Positions 1 through 8,152 are shown, counted from the first letter of the stretch. The stretch: 64,000 nucleotides of DNA from an uncultured Lachnospiraceae bacterium (GCA_947652925.1 CANTEW010000003.1:1-64000), one strand, 5' to 3'. Numbers and translations: made by a program. The notes: generated from the letters alone by a model not told the origin.

Positions 1-1
1 C

Positions 2-16
2 CATGTCACACCTCCT
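2..16 (-). promoter_or_regulatory. Ribosome binding site and start codon of a divergent gene cut by the window edge
   Basis: On the minus strand an AGGAGG Shine-Dalgarno sequence (complement of 11-16) lies six bases before an ATG at 4-2. A leftward gene therefore appears to start here, and only its first codon is in the window. Its product cannot be known. Confidence 0.5.
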
Positions 17-217
17 CGAATAGTATATCTCATTACGTTGCGTCACAAGCAAGTGATTTTAAGAAGATTTAAGAAAAAATACGGAATAGTGGGCTGTTGG
101 CGGTCTATTTCTTGTTTTCGGTTGCTTGCTTCTTTACCGTACATGAGCATTGGGAATGGTCGTACATTTACTATATGTCAGGAGGGGCAGCGGGATAAGA
201 AAAAGGGGGTGGTGACG

Positions 218-439
218 GTGGAGATAGGACGAATATTGCCGACCGAGGCTGCGGCAATCCTGAATGTATCACCGCAATTTGTTAGGATAGCAATGCAGCA
301 GGGTAAACTACCGATTGGAACAGCGGTAAAAAGGTCCTCAATATGGACTTATCATATATCAGAAAAACTTCTGCAGGAGTATTCTGGAAAAAATGTGGGG
401 CAGGAAATCAAGAGAATACGGAATCAAGGGGGGATGTGA
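218..439 (+). CDS. Small helix-turn-helix (excisionase-like) DNA-binding protein
   Basis: A 73-residue protein if started at GTG 218, which follows a purine-rich AAGGGGGTG stretch; GTG 209, GTG 212 or an upstream ATG at 143 are alternatives. The segment LPTEAAAILNVSPQFVRIAM reads as a short helix-turn-helix, followed by a K/R-rich wing (AVKRSSIW), as in MerR/excisionase-type small regulators of mobile elements. It lies just upstream of a partition cassette and ends in a TGATG overlap with the next small frame, which suggests co-translation. Function is inferred from the fold and the plasmid/ICE-like context only. Confidence 0.55.
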   Translation: MEIGRILPTEAAAILNVSPQFVRIAMQQGKLPIGTAVKRSSIWTYHISEKLLQEYSGKNVGQEIKRIRNQGGM

Positions 440-552
440 TGTCAAAAAAAGAGAGAAAAGAAGTGATTGAGGAAATGGCAGAGAAATTCGCAGGACTGGA
501 AGAAAAGGACAAATTTGCAGATTGCCGGGGAACATGCAGGACGAGGGATTAA
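439..552 (+). CDS. Very small protein, possibly the frameshifted front half of a mobile-element ORF
   Basis: The ATG overlaps the stop of the upstream HTH gene (TGATG). The 37-residue product begins MSKKERKEVIEEMAEKFAGL, a highly charged helix like small accessory ORFs of clostridial plasmids and conjugative elements. After residue 26 the composition changes abruptly to a Cys/Arg-rich tail. In the next frame the sequence continues as an A-G-H-G-rich stretch to about 617, so a frameshift near 515-520 is plausible. I do not recognise a family. Confidence 0.35.
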   Translation: MSKKERKEVIEEMAEKFAGLEEKDKFADCRGTCRTRD

Positions 553-652
553 AAAGGGTGTGTGTGATGGCGGGGATCAGCATCAGGGAGTGGAGTATGA
601 GTTTTCCAAACAATAGTATTTTAAAAGAGGGCAAGATCAAGAGAGGCGGTGC

Positions 653-955
653 ATGATGATATTAGAGGACCTCATCGGGGTGATAGAAAAATCAGATAGA
701 TTAAGGATATACAAAGGCGGGGAAGAGGTGTTTATTGGATTCGTGGCATTACTGATGCCTATTTATGGACAGAGTGGGGATCAGGTCTATAAGAGTATAC
801 GAGATAAGGAGGTAAAGAAACTCAGGGTTGTTCCAGAGATCCGCCATAAGGAGTGGGAAAGATCAGATCTTATGCGGCCATTACAGCCAGAGGAAATGCC
901 TGAGTTTTGTTTTAGTGATCTGCAGATGTCTCTATACTATACGATCTATATATGA
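653..955 (+). CDS. Hypothetical protein of the partition cassette
   Basis: A 100-residue protein (99 if the second ATG at 656 is used). It is preceded by an AGAGGCGG Shine-Dalgarno sequence at about 640-647 and followed 16 bases later by parA, in the same orientation. The N-terminal half (LEDLIGVIEKSDRLRIYKGG) looks like a small alpha/beta fold and the C-terminus is Tyr-rich. I do not recognise it. Its position between the small HTH gene and parA suggests an accessory of a plasmid or integrative element; no function can be assigned. Confidence 0.5.
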   Translation: MMILEDLIGVIEKSDRLRIYKGGEEVFIGFVALLMPIYGQSGDQVYKSIRDKEVKKLRVVPEIRHKEWERSDLMRPLQPEEMPEFCFSDLQMSLYYTIYI

Positions 956-971
956 CGGGAGGAAAAAGTCT

Positions 972-1811
972 ATGAAGATTGTTGCTGTGATGTCGCCAAA
1001 GGGAGGGATTGGAAAGACAACAACTGCTGATTCGATCGCTTATATTTTAGGTGAGGAAAATGAAAAGAGGGTGCTTGTCCTTGACGGAGATCCCCAGGGT
1101 GACACATCAAAAACATTCGGATGCTATGAACCGGAGGGGAGAGGGATGAGCGAACTGCTCGAGCGACATGTGTGTGTCGGAGGAGACCATCATACATCGG
1201 AGTTGATCAAAACAACGGGATATCCACACATTGATGTGATCCCGGCGAAGGGGTATCTCATGAAAACAGATATGGAGCTGCTCATGAGACAGGAGGATAA
1301 TCAGGTCACACGGCTACGGGATGCACTGACCGAGGTATCAGAGATGTATGACTATTGTATTTGTGATTGCGGACGGTTGTTTGACATGGTGGTGATCAAC
1401 ATTTTGATAGCATCAGATATTATCATTGCGCCTGTGAAAGTGGGAGGATATGAAAACGAGGCGATCCATAATCTTGAGGAGCAGATTGAGGATTTGAGAT
1501 CATTCAATCCAAAACTCCGGATAAAAGGGATAATGACAATGCGACAGAAAAACAAGACATCCCTTGAGTTTGAGGAATGGCTGAGGGGAGCATCTGGATC
1601 CGATATGTTCATCACTCCCGTCCGGCGTTCGATCGTGGTTGAAAAGGCCACGATCGGGATGACCGTCCTCCCGAGATTCTCTCATAATGGCGTTGTTTCA
1701 CAAGATTATCGGAGTATCGTGAGAGAATTAATGGAGGAAATGGAGGGGAGGGCTTGCCAAGGTCACATTAAACTTGCGGGGTGGAGTAAAAGCCTGCATC
1801 TCACAGAATAG
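972..1811 (+). CDS. parA: ParA/Soj-type partition ATPase
   Basis: A 279-residue ParA-family ATPase that would act with a ParB and a centromere-like site to segregate a replicon or integrative element. The deviant Walker A motif PKGGIGKTTT lies at residues about 10-19, the Walker A' region is VLVLDGDPQGD at about 37-47, and CICDCGRLFD fits the Walker B region. The start at 972 is set by a GGGAGGA Shine-Dalgarno sequence nine bases upstream; the frame is open further upstream, but without ParA-like sequence. The ORF is intact although the partner parB downstream is broken. The ATPase assignment is secure; whether it still partitions anything is doubtful. Confidence 0.9.
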   Translation: MKIVAVMSPKGGIGKTTTADSIAYILGEENEKRVLVLDGDPQGDTSKTFGCYEPEGRGMSELLERHVCVGGDHHTSELIKTTGYPHIDVIPAKGYLMKTDMELLMRQEDNQVTRLRDALTEVSEMYDYCICDCGRLFDMVVINILIASDIIIAPVKVGGYENEAIHNLEEQIEDLRSFNPKLRIKGIMTMRQKNKTSLEFEEWLRGASGSDMFITPVRRSIVVEKATIGMTVLPRFSHNGVVSQDYRSIVRELMEEMEGRACQGHIKLAGWSKSLHLTE

Positions 1812-1909
1812 TAAAGGGGAGATAAATGTTGAACGGACGGAGACAAAAAAGCAAAAATTAACTGAGTAAAAAATGTCAGAGATCAATAAAGAGATTCGGA
1901 GGGATGGTC

Positions 1910-3060
1910 ATGGCTACGGGGTTCAGCGTCATGGATGCACTGAACAAAAATAGTAAAGCGGGGATCGATGGGTCTCCAAAAGCGAGATTTCGGACAAAAG
2001 ATATATCAATCTACAAGATGTATCGGAATGAAATGAATTTCTATAAAGTGGCGGATATTGGGGGATTGGCGGGAGATATCCTCCTGCATGGTTTAAAACA
2101 GGATCTTGAACTTGTGTATGAGCCGTGTGAGGTTGGTGGATATCGGATCGTATCAGGTGAAAGACGGTGGGAAGCTCTCAAATTGCTCGTCTCAAAGGGC
2201 TATAAGGAATTTGATATCGCCACATGTAAATTGACTGCGCCGTAGGATGCAGACGAGGAGCAGGTTGAGATCATCAGCGCAAACGCATATCGGACAAAGA
2301 CCATTGCAGACATCATTGAGGAGGAACAGCGTCTCAAAGCTTCTCTTGAGCGGTTGCGGGCGTCAGGGAAGCAGATAAAAGGGTATGATCTGAACTCAGG
2401 CAGATTGAGAGATGTCATTGCATCTATGTTGTGGTTATCCAGGACAAAAGTTGCACAGATTGAGAGCGTGAGCAATAACTTGATCCCGGAATTTAAACAG
2501 GAATTAAATAAAAAACGTATCACGTTTTCTGCTGCCTATGAGTTGTCGGGTATGACCGAGGATGAGCAGCGGGAGGCGTTAGCAGCTTATAAGGGGATTG
2601 GGAGACTCACTCACAAAGATATTAAGGTGCTGAAAGATGAAAGGGCAGCAGAGAAGCAGAATTTCGGAGAGCCGGAGGCGGTGTCTGGATCTGACACGGG
2701 GCAGCAGGATACGGAAAATATCGGTATGGATCCGCCGGAAGGATTGGGGATAAAGGGGGAGGATTGGGAGTGTTCCTCACAATCCGGATATCATGAAGAG
2801 GAAGACCAGGGTGGAGATTATGAGACACCGCATCCGGAGGGGATCACATCAATCTGCTATTCATGCACGGAATATGAGACCTGCAATGTCAAAACTGGAA
2901 CATGTACGAAATGCGACCAATACAAGAACCGGGCGGAGGCGTACAAGACCGAGGAGCAGAAATATTCTGAGGAGCAGGAAAGGATTGGCCGTGAAACGAA
3001 AAAGAAACTCCGGGAAATGCAGCAGGATGAAAAGATGGATGATCAGCTGGTTGAGCACCT
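1910..3060 (+). pseudogene. parB: parB-like partition gene, interrupted by an in-frame TAG and truncated by an IS
   Basis: The start at 1910 has GGAGGG at 1898-1903. The frame encodes a ParB N-domain with box II GERRWEAL at about residues 83-90, then hits TAG at 2243-2245. The same frame continues immediately with ParB-like sequence (EEQVEIISANAYRTKTIADI), an HTH region around RTKVAQIESVSNNL, and a Cys-rich finger-like segment (CYSC, then TCTKC) near 2860-2920 of the kind seen in ParB-like proteins of clostridial elements. At about 3050-3060 ParB sequence ends at the remains of an IS256-type transposase on the other strand. Two independent lesions make this a probable pseudogene. Amber readthrough cannot be excluded but would still give an IS-truncated protein. 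Confidence 0.8.
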
Positions 3061-4220
3061 GATCCCAGTTCCGGTATCTCTGCGTCCATTTCTTCGTTAC
3101 ATTCTGGCTTGCCAGGTACAGTATCTTTTCCAGAGATGTATCACTTGGAAATACACTTTTTGTTTTCGTCACTTTCCGGTACTGGCGGTTCAGTCCTTCT
3201 ATGATATTTGTGGTGTACATGATCCGGCGGATGTCATCCGGGAACTGAAAGAAAGGGCTGACATCTTCCCAGTTATTTTCCCAGTTGCTGATGGCATAAG
3301 GGTATTTTCTTCCCCACATTTCTTTTACGTTTTCCAGCTCTGAAAGGGCTGCCGCCTCGTTGGGGGCATTGTAGACTGCTTTGGAGTCGGAGGCAAATTT
3401 TTTCAGGTCTTTGTAGCTTACATATTTGAATGAGTTGCGTAGCATATGGATGGACGCACCGCTGTATCTCTGCTTTGGGAAATACCGCCTGTATGGCCTC
3501 TTTGGATCCTGAAAGTCCGTCCACACAGAAAAACAGCACATCCTTCACGCCCCGGTCATGCAGGTCATTAAGCATCCCCAGCCAGAACTTACTGGTTTCA
3601 TTTGCCCCGACAGTGATGCTTAAGATCTCCTTGTAGCCTTCAGCTGTCACGCCCAGGATAACATAGGCTGCACGGCTTAGTATCCGCCCATCCTCCCGTA
3701 CTTTGTAATGGATGCAGTCCATGAACACAAATGGATATACCGGGTTCAGGGGGCGGGACTGCCATTCTTTGACCTGAGGGAGGATCTTGTCTGTGATCTT
3801 GCTGACCATTTCTGCTGACAGTTCAATCCCATACAGGTCATTCAGCTGGTCGTGGATATCCCGGGTACTCATTCCGCGTGCATACAGAGAGATCACCTTT
3901 TCTTCAATCCCGGAGATATCCCGCTGGTATTTTGGTATCAGTTTGGGTTCAAACTCCCCATTGCGGTCCCTGGGCACATCGATTTGGAACTCCCCATACT
4001 GGCTCTTAAGATTTTTAGGGGAATGCCCATTACGTTTGTTGTCCGTCTGTAAATCTCCTTTATGATCTTTTTCATAACCGAGGGCAGCATCCAGTTCTGC
4101 CTCCATAAGTTCCTGGAGAATATCTTTGAAACTGTCCCTGAGCAGGGTATAGACATCGGTAACGCTGTTTAAGTTGTTTTCTGAAATGATCTGTCGGATC
4201 TGCTCCTTTGCTACTGGCAT
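3050..4220 (-). pseudogene. IS256-family transposase, frameshifted and truncated
   Basis: The minus-strand reading from ATG 4220 gives a classic IS256-type N-terminus and central domain, including the putative catalytic Asp in FMDCIHYKV and a second Asp in FCVDGLSG. Near 3452-3453 the frame breaks: ...IQRCV should continue as IHMLRNSFKYVSYKDL, which is found in another frame. One extra G on the plus strand accounts for this. The downstream frame has the putative catalytic Glu in TTNIIEGLNRQ and the C-terminal KKWTQRYRNWDQVLNQL, after which similarity stops because the element is truncated. The element is therefore unlikely to transpose by itself. Confidence 0.85.
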
Positions 4221-4247
4221 AAAAACACAAACTTATTTACACTACCG
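3055..4247 (-). mobile_element. Truncated IS256-family insertion sequence
   Basis: The element carries an IS256-type (mutator/DDE) transposase on the minus strand. Upstream of the transposase start the minus strand reads GGTAGTGTAAATAAGTTTGT (within 4228-4247), which looks like the terminal inverted repeat. The matching repeat is not found near 3040-3070, where transposase reading passes directly into parB sequence, so the 3' end is missing. Beyond the intact end (4248-4260) lies GGTGGAGTACTAG, resembling the end of repeat family A described below. The junction at 3045-3062 is approximate. Confidence 0.7.
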
Positions 4248-4444
4248 GGTGGAGTACTAGATCTTCTTCAAATTTTTCCATAGGTGACATTCGGAAACAC
4301 TCATTTTTATACAGGCTGCAAAACTTACATTTATTATAAGTACAGCCAGAAATGGCCTGTCTTTTTGTGCATACAGTATACCCGCAGGGCGCTTCCTGGG
4401 ATCTATACTGATCATACTTTTGTACAATGATGTTACAAGTACTC

Positions 4445-4474
4445 TACTTTTTATAGTGCATATATAGAAGGTAC
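4445..4474. promoter_or_regulatory. AT-rich dyad upstream of a broken HxlR gene (candidate operator)
   Basis: The sequence TACTTTTTATAG, about six bases, then TATAGAAGGTA forms an imperfect dyad about 50 bases before the first HxlR-type pseudogene. A similar TACTTTTTA...AAGGTA dyad precedes the third HxlR-type gene (5910-5940). HxlR-family proteins bind short AT-rich dyads and often autoregulate, so this is inferred to be an operator. Confidence 0.35.
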
Positions 4475-4525
4475 ATTGATCTGTAAGGAAATGTATGCTA
4501 TACTGTTCCAGAAAGGGGTGTAGGA

Positions 4526-4854
4526 ATGAAAAAAGTATATTGTCTATTGAATAATACAAAATAGTTTCTACCATACAAAAAATCTTAGGCGGTAAATGGA
4601 AGAGCGAGATCATTTATTATATTGCTTTTCGGGATATACACCGTTTTGGGGAGCTTCGCAGGCATATTAGCGAAATTACGGGATCAAGTCTGACAAAGCA
4701 GCTTCGGGAATTAGTAGCAGACGGATCCATTACCCGCTATGATCATAAAGAAATCCCTCCCCATGTGGAATATAACCTTACTGATCTGGGAAAAAGCTTC
4801 ATTCCCGTCTTTGAGCATATGAAACAATGGGGAGATGAAAACCTCACTATATGA
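4526..4854 (+). pseudogene. HxlR-family transcriptional regulator, N-terminally disrupted
   Basis: ATG 4526 starts MKKVYCLLN and then meets TAG at 4562. From 4570, in another frame, a clear HxlR winged-helix body runs to TGA 4852: TIQKILGGKWKSEII, HRFGELRRHI, SGSSLTKQLREL and EYNLTDLGKSF. The conserved Cys region (C-P-x-E) that should join the two parts is garbled, so the reading frame has suffered a small indel. The end overlaps an ATG at 4851, but the next gene's likely start is 4872. HxlR proteins are typically redox- or electrophile-responsive repressors or activators. Confidence 0.75.
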
Positions 4855-4871
4855 AAAGGATGGAGGTATCC

Positions 4872-5204
4872 ATGGCAAAAACACAAGCGATCAACGACCA
4901 ATGCCCCATTGAAGTCGGCCTGGATATATTGAGAGGAAAATGGAAACTGAAAATATCATGGCATTTATCAAAGGGGACGATCCGCTTTAACGAACTACAA
5001 AGACTTTTAGGCAGCATTACTACAAAAACATTAACGGGACAGCTTCGGGAACTGGAAGAACAAGGGATCATCATAAGAAAAGTTTTTCCAGAAGTCCCAC
5101 CTAAGGTTGGATATTCTTTAAAGGAAATAGGGACAACCATTGACCCGATCCTGTCCCAGTTATGTGACTGGGGAAAGGTATACCATGCTCACATGGAAAT
5201 ATAA
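4872..5204 (+). CDS. HxlR-family winged-helix transcriptional regulator
   Basis: A 110-residue intact HxlR-type regulator. The start at 4872 is preferred because GGATGGAGG lies just before it; ATG 4851 has no good Shine-Dalgarno sequence. It has the conserved N-terminal Cys in NDQCPIEVGLDILRGKWKLK, the recognition-helix region TKTLTGQLRELEEQGII, and the wing PKVGYSLKEIG. It follows a broken paralogue and faces a convergent nitroreductase, a common target of HxlR regulators. The inducing signal (aldehydes, quinones or disulfide stress) is inferred from family precedent only. Confidence 0.85.
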   Translation: MAKTQAINDQCPIEVGLDILRGKWKLKISWHLSKGTIRFNELQRLLGSITTKTLTGQLRELEEQGIIIRKVFPEVPPKVGYSLKEIGTTIDPILSQLCDWGKVYHAHMEI

Positions 5205-5207
5205 AAT

Positions 5208-5249
5208 GAGCCGATAATATGTGGGATGGTCCCACAAGTTTATCGGCTC
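5208..5249. terminator. Strong hairpin between convergent genes
   Basis: GAGCCGATAA and TTATCGGCTC enclose an inner GTGGGA/TCCCAC stem, giving a long nearly perfect hairpin between the HxlR gene (+) and the nitroreductase (-). The flanking T-run is short (TGTTTCT), so termination efficiency is uncertain. Confidence 0.6.
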
Positions 5250-5307
5250 TGTTTCTATGCATCATCTTCTGGGAGCGTTATCATGCTCAAGCATTTGTTT
5301 CGATCAT

Positions 5308-5826
5308 TCATAGCTTTTCGTAGTGGACTAATTGATCCAACGGAATACGCTGTGACCCATGACGTTCTGGGTCAGCAGGACTTCCGTCTGCATATCCTAT
5401 TGCTAAAATATTGATCGGCTCAAGGGTATCTGGAAGCCCAAATTCTTGTTTGATAACATCGGGTTTAAAATAACATATCCATACAGATCCTAAACCCAAC
5501 TCAGTTGCTTCCATCATCATGTGGTCTGTAAGGATCGACGCATCCACATCAACAGTCTTTTTGTTATCAAACGGGCGAGTCCATGCTTTCGTATGTTCGG
5601 AGCAAACGATGATCGCCAGAGGCGCTCCATAAAGATCTGCCGCTTTTCCTATTTTGTTCAATCCCTCGTCTCCTTGTACAACGATAAGACGGACGGGTTG
5701 TAAATTTGCAGCTGTAGGTGCGACATGGGCAGCTAATAAGATCTTTTCCAGCTTTTCTGGCTCTACCTTTCTGCTTTTGTAATCACGGACAGAATAACGT
5801 GATCTCGCGATCTCTAAAAATCCCAT
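5308..5826 (-). CDS. Nitroreductase-family flavoprotein
   Basis: A 172-residue protein with a typical nitroreductase N-terminus: residues 8-16 RSRYSVRDY (phosphate-binding Arg-rich stretch) and a HVAPTAANLQPVR segment at about 34-46 for FMN binding, then a compact C-terminal half with IGYADGSP. Members use FMN and NAD(P)H to reduce nitro compounds, quinones or enones, usually as dimers. The start has AGGAGG at a good distance (complement of 5835-5840). The gene lies between HxlR-type regulators and upstream of a flavodoxin remnant, suggesting an electrophile/redox-stress cluster. The substrate is not predictable from sequence. Confidence 0.85.
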   Translation of the reverse strand: MGFLEIARSRYSVRDYKSRKVEPEKLEKILLAAHVAPTAANLQPVRLIVVQGDEGLNKIGKAADLYGAPLAIIVCSEHTKAWTRPFDNKKTVDVDASILTDHMMMEATELGLGSVWICYFKPDVIKQEFGLPDTLEPINILAIGYADGSPADPERHGSQRIPLDQLVHYEKL

Positions 5827-5909
5827 AAGTATCCCTCCTATTATTAAACTTGTATTTTAGGTTTCCCTGCACTATGATTATATCGCAAACAAATCCAAAA
5901 GCAAGAATG

Positions 5910-5940
5910 TACTTTTTAGGTATATACTATCCAAAAGGTA
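5910..5940. promoter_or_regulatory. AT-rich dyad in the divergent nitroreductase/HxlR intergenic region
   Basis: TACTTTTTAGGTATA faces TACTATCCAAAAGGTA as an imperfect inverted repeat between the nitroreductase gene (-) and the third HxlR-type gene (+). It resembles the dyad at 4445-4474. It is a candidate HxlR operator controlling both directions. Confidence 0.4.
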
Positions 5941-5956
5941 AGTTAGGAGGATCTCG

Positions 5957-6156
5957 ATGAGTGTAGATTGCAAAAGCAGTTATAGCTGTCCCGTAGAAGC
6001 CACGATCGACTTGATCGGCGGGAAGTATAAATCGGTCATTCTGTGGCATCTCATGTGTAAAACCCTGCTGTATAGTGAACTGCATAAATTAGTCCCCAAA
6101 GCAACTGATAAAATGTAGGCGCAACAGCTAAGAGAATATCACGCCAGCCTGCTCTA
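5957..6156 (+). pseudogene. HxlR-family regulator remnant cut by a repeat element
   Basis: ATG 5957 follows TAGGAGG. The product starts MSVDCKSSYSCPVEATIDLI, then GGKYKSVILWHL and LLYSELHKLVPKATDKM, an HxlR N-terminal half with the conserved Cys. TAG at 6116-6118 replaces what would normally be a Leu codon, because the frame goes on as AQQLRE, matching the usual recognition helix. Coding sequence stops at 6154, where repeat A begins. The C-terminal third is absent, so the gene is dead. Confidence 0.8.
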
Positions 6157-6319
6157 GTACTCCATCCAGCCAGAGATCATAGTTTGACTCCGTCTGCTCC
6201 GCACCATTGCGTTGTTAAAATTTCTAACCGATGCCACCGCATCGCCGTCAAAATTTTGCCTAGCACTGATGCAGACCAGGCAAAGTCAAACTACAATTTC
6301 TGACTGGATGGAGTACTAG
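6154..6319. repeat. Repeat family A, full copy (MITE-like inverted repeat)
   Basis: A 166-bp element with long imperfect terminal inverted repeats. The left end reads CTAGTACTCCATCCAGCCAG and the right end is CTGACTGGATGGAGTACTAG; the arms remain pairable for more than 50 bp (AGTTTGACT / AGTCAAACT). It has no coding capacity. Other copies: right half at 9449-9509, and a split copy at 38333-38733; a short remnant is at 4248-4260. It interrupts an HxlR gene, and repeat B follows it directly. Confidence 0.8.
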
Positions 6320-6478
6320 AGCGTGTCTTAAAGATCATTCACGCCACCCGCACGCCCCACTTTGTGGTATATTTGGCCTGTATTCGGTTTCTATAGCCCG
6401 CTACGCCGCCTTCATTCGGGACAGATCTCCCACAAATTGTGACGTACGGTTGACATAAAGCATTTTTCAGACACGCTC
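6319..6478. repeat. Repeat family B, copy 1 (160 bp, MITE-like)
   Basis: The element is bounded by GAGCGTGTCTTAAAG and TTTTTCAGACACGCTC (inverted). The same 160-bp length is found at 9291-9450 and 22653-22812, and the latter is nearly identical in sequence. The inner part contains a small palindrome, TAGCCCGCTACG. It is noncoding and lies directly between repeats A and C. Confidence 0.85.
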
Positions 6479-6482
6479 TCGT

Positions 6483-6690
6483 GTATCGACAAGCTGATTT
6501 CTGTAATAAAGTGTGCCGGATATCTTGTCACTTTGTAAGGCGGAGGAATGAGGCGTAGCGGTGGCTACGGCGATCAACGGTGCTATGTGCCAGTGGCACA
6601 TGTTCAGCACGGACCGGAACGAAGTGTAGATCAACGCGGCAGATGGCAAAATAGGCGGTACAATTGATACAGAAGTCATCTTGTTGATGC
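6483..6690. repeat. Repeat family C, copy 1 (208 bp, MITE-like)
   Basis: The ends are GTATCGACAAGCTGATTTCTG and, inverted, GCATCAACAAGATGACTTCTG. The centre has a perfect palindrome TGTGCCAGTGGCACA. A second copy of exactly the same length but in opposite orientation is at 25594-25801. It is noncoding. Confidence 0.85.
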
Positions 6691-7449
6691 ACTGGTCCCC
6701 AAAAGTAAAACCCCATCCCTGCGTGAGATATGTAAGGCAAAAGAGTGAACAGAGGTCATCTCCATCTATGACATTTTCTGGTCATGCCGTGGATCGCCTG
6801 TATGTTGGGATCGCGGCTCAAACAAATGAAAAGGTTTCCCTGTCCACAAAGTCCGCCGTTTTATCGCTGTCATACAATCCAAGCAGAAATGCCGCCATCT
6901 GTGTACTTGTATGGTAAGTGCCAAATGATCTGTCATGATCATATCCACTGACGTCATTTGCGATTTTTTCCAAACTCCGTTTTTGTTGCAGCAGGGGCTG
7001 ATACATCATGCCATAGTAATACCAAGGATAGCGGCGGTATCAGCGATCTCTTTTCTTAGATCCCCATTTACTTTCCGAAAGAAATAAGCCGATCAAAGTA
7101 AGCTCTATCCCTGTCGCAGCCATCTGTGTGATCTCTTCTTTTTTGAAAGAATTTATAGAGTATGGTTTTGTTGATAAAGGAGTCCATTCCGGCTACCTAC
7201 TACATGAAGGATATTTTCTGACTGATCAGTAAAAATGTCGCATACGACAGATCACTCACAAAAAAGTGGGTGATCTGCGCCTTTTTATATCCCTGTTATC
7301 ATGTTTATAAAATAAACAGACAGGGGATCTGTTCCGTCTTATTCTTTATATTTTAAAACTGAAAATGCGCCGGAGGATAACGCCCATCTCATGTCCCTGC
7401 TATGGGACACAGTGCTGTGAGCATCAGGAGCGCATCGGATCTGCCATCA
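6691..7449. other. Degenerate region without a recognisable intact gene
   Basis: No convincing gene is present. On the minus strand 6818-7009 encodes 63 residues (MMYQPLLQQKRSLEKIANDV...) that read like a real protein fragment. Upstream, near 7020-7150, another frame gives a similar protein-like stretch (TQMAATGIELTLIGLFLSES), so this may be a frameshifted, decayed gene. I do not recognise the family. The region also holds the hairpin listed at 7247-7286. Confidence 0.3.
7247..7286 (+). terminator. Rho-independent terminator-like hairpin
   Basis: CAGATCACTCAC and GTGGGTGATCTG pair around an A-rich loop and are followed on the plus strand by CGCCTTTTTAT. No intact plus-strand gene precedes it, so it probably belonged to a decayed gene. 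Confidence 0.55.
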
Positions 7450-7925
7450 TCATATCCATGAGGATGCCCAGTCAGCGAGTGTTTTCCCTGATGCGTCTGC
7501 CGCAAAGCGTTTTCCGGATCCTACTTTTGCACCTGGGGCCAGAGCCTGCATGTTTTTTTCGGAATCTCCGAGCAGGCTCCCGCCGGATGTGGCAAAAGGA
7601 ACAACAGTCTTTCCGTTAAAGTCATAGGCTTCCATGAAGGTGTCGATGATAGAGGGTTCCCTGTACCACCATACCGGGAATCCGACGAAAATGACATCAT
7701 ATCGACCCATATCCTTCACTTTGGAACGGATCGCCGGACGGCAGTTTTGTCGTTCATCTCCACCGAACTCCGGCTCTTCTTATCCTGCCAGTTAAGGTCT
7801 GCAGTTGTATAAGGGGTTTCCGGTACGATCTCGAACAGATCTGCACCGGTTTCTGCCGCCAGTTTCTTGGCCACTTTCCCGGTCACTCCGCTGGAACTGA
7901 AATATGCTACTAATGCTTTGCTCAT
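7450..7925 (-). pseudogene. Flavodoxin-family protein, frameshifted
   Basis: The reading from ATG 7925 gives [20 protein letters not shown], the FMN phosphate-binding loop (SSSGVT), then breaks after NDKTA. A second frame resumes as KDMGRYDVIFVGFPVWWYRE and GKTVVPFATSGGS, the flavin-flanking WWY and GGS segments of this family. Loss of one base near 7738-7742 (GCC[C]GT on the minus strand) would restore a TARPAI-type junction seen in relatives. The reconstructed protein would be about 158 residues, the normal length. A MerR-type promoter precedes it. Confidence 0.85.
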
Positions 7926-8005
7926 TGTAAAGATCCTCCCTACAGTTTTTTCATTGACTTTCCGATCTATCCTTTTTATAATGGATCTAAAGGATGTCTA
8001 TATTG

Positions 8006-8036
8006 ATGATACAACATAAAGTGTACTTTAAGTCAA
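8006..8036 (-). promoter_or_regulatory. MerR-type promoter with 19-bp spacer upstream of the flavodoxin remnant
   Basis: On the minus strand TTGACT (complement of 8031-8036) and TATCAT (complement of 8006-8011) are separated by 19 bp rather than the optimal 17. The spacer contains the dyad AAAGT-AC-ACTTT. This overlong-spacer-plus-dyad layout is the hallmark of promoters activated by MerR-family regulators such as AdhR-type proteins. No merR-like gene is in the window. Confidence 0.6.
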
Positions 8037-8152
8037 GAGGTATCTTAAGATTTTTTGAAAAGATCGATCATGTTCTATAACAGTAGGGGACATGGCTCTC
8101 TCACAGAGGACACGCTCTAGGTATAGAGAGGATCGTGTAAAAGGGAGGATAT

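Noticed and set aside
3273..3541. Programmed frameshifting in the IS256-type transposase
   Set aside because: IS256-family transposases are made from one frame; there is no slippery heptamer at the break and the element is also truncated.
5226..5414. Plus-strand small open frame after the HxlR gene
   Set aside because: It overlaps the terminator hairpin and the nitroreductase 3' end and has no protein-like character.
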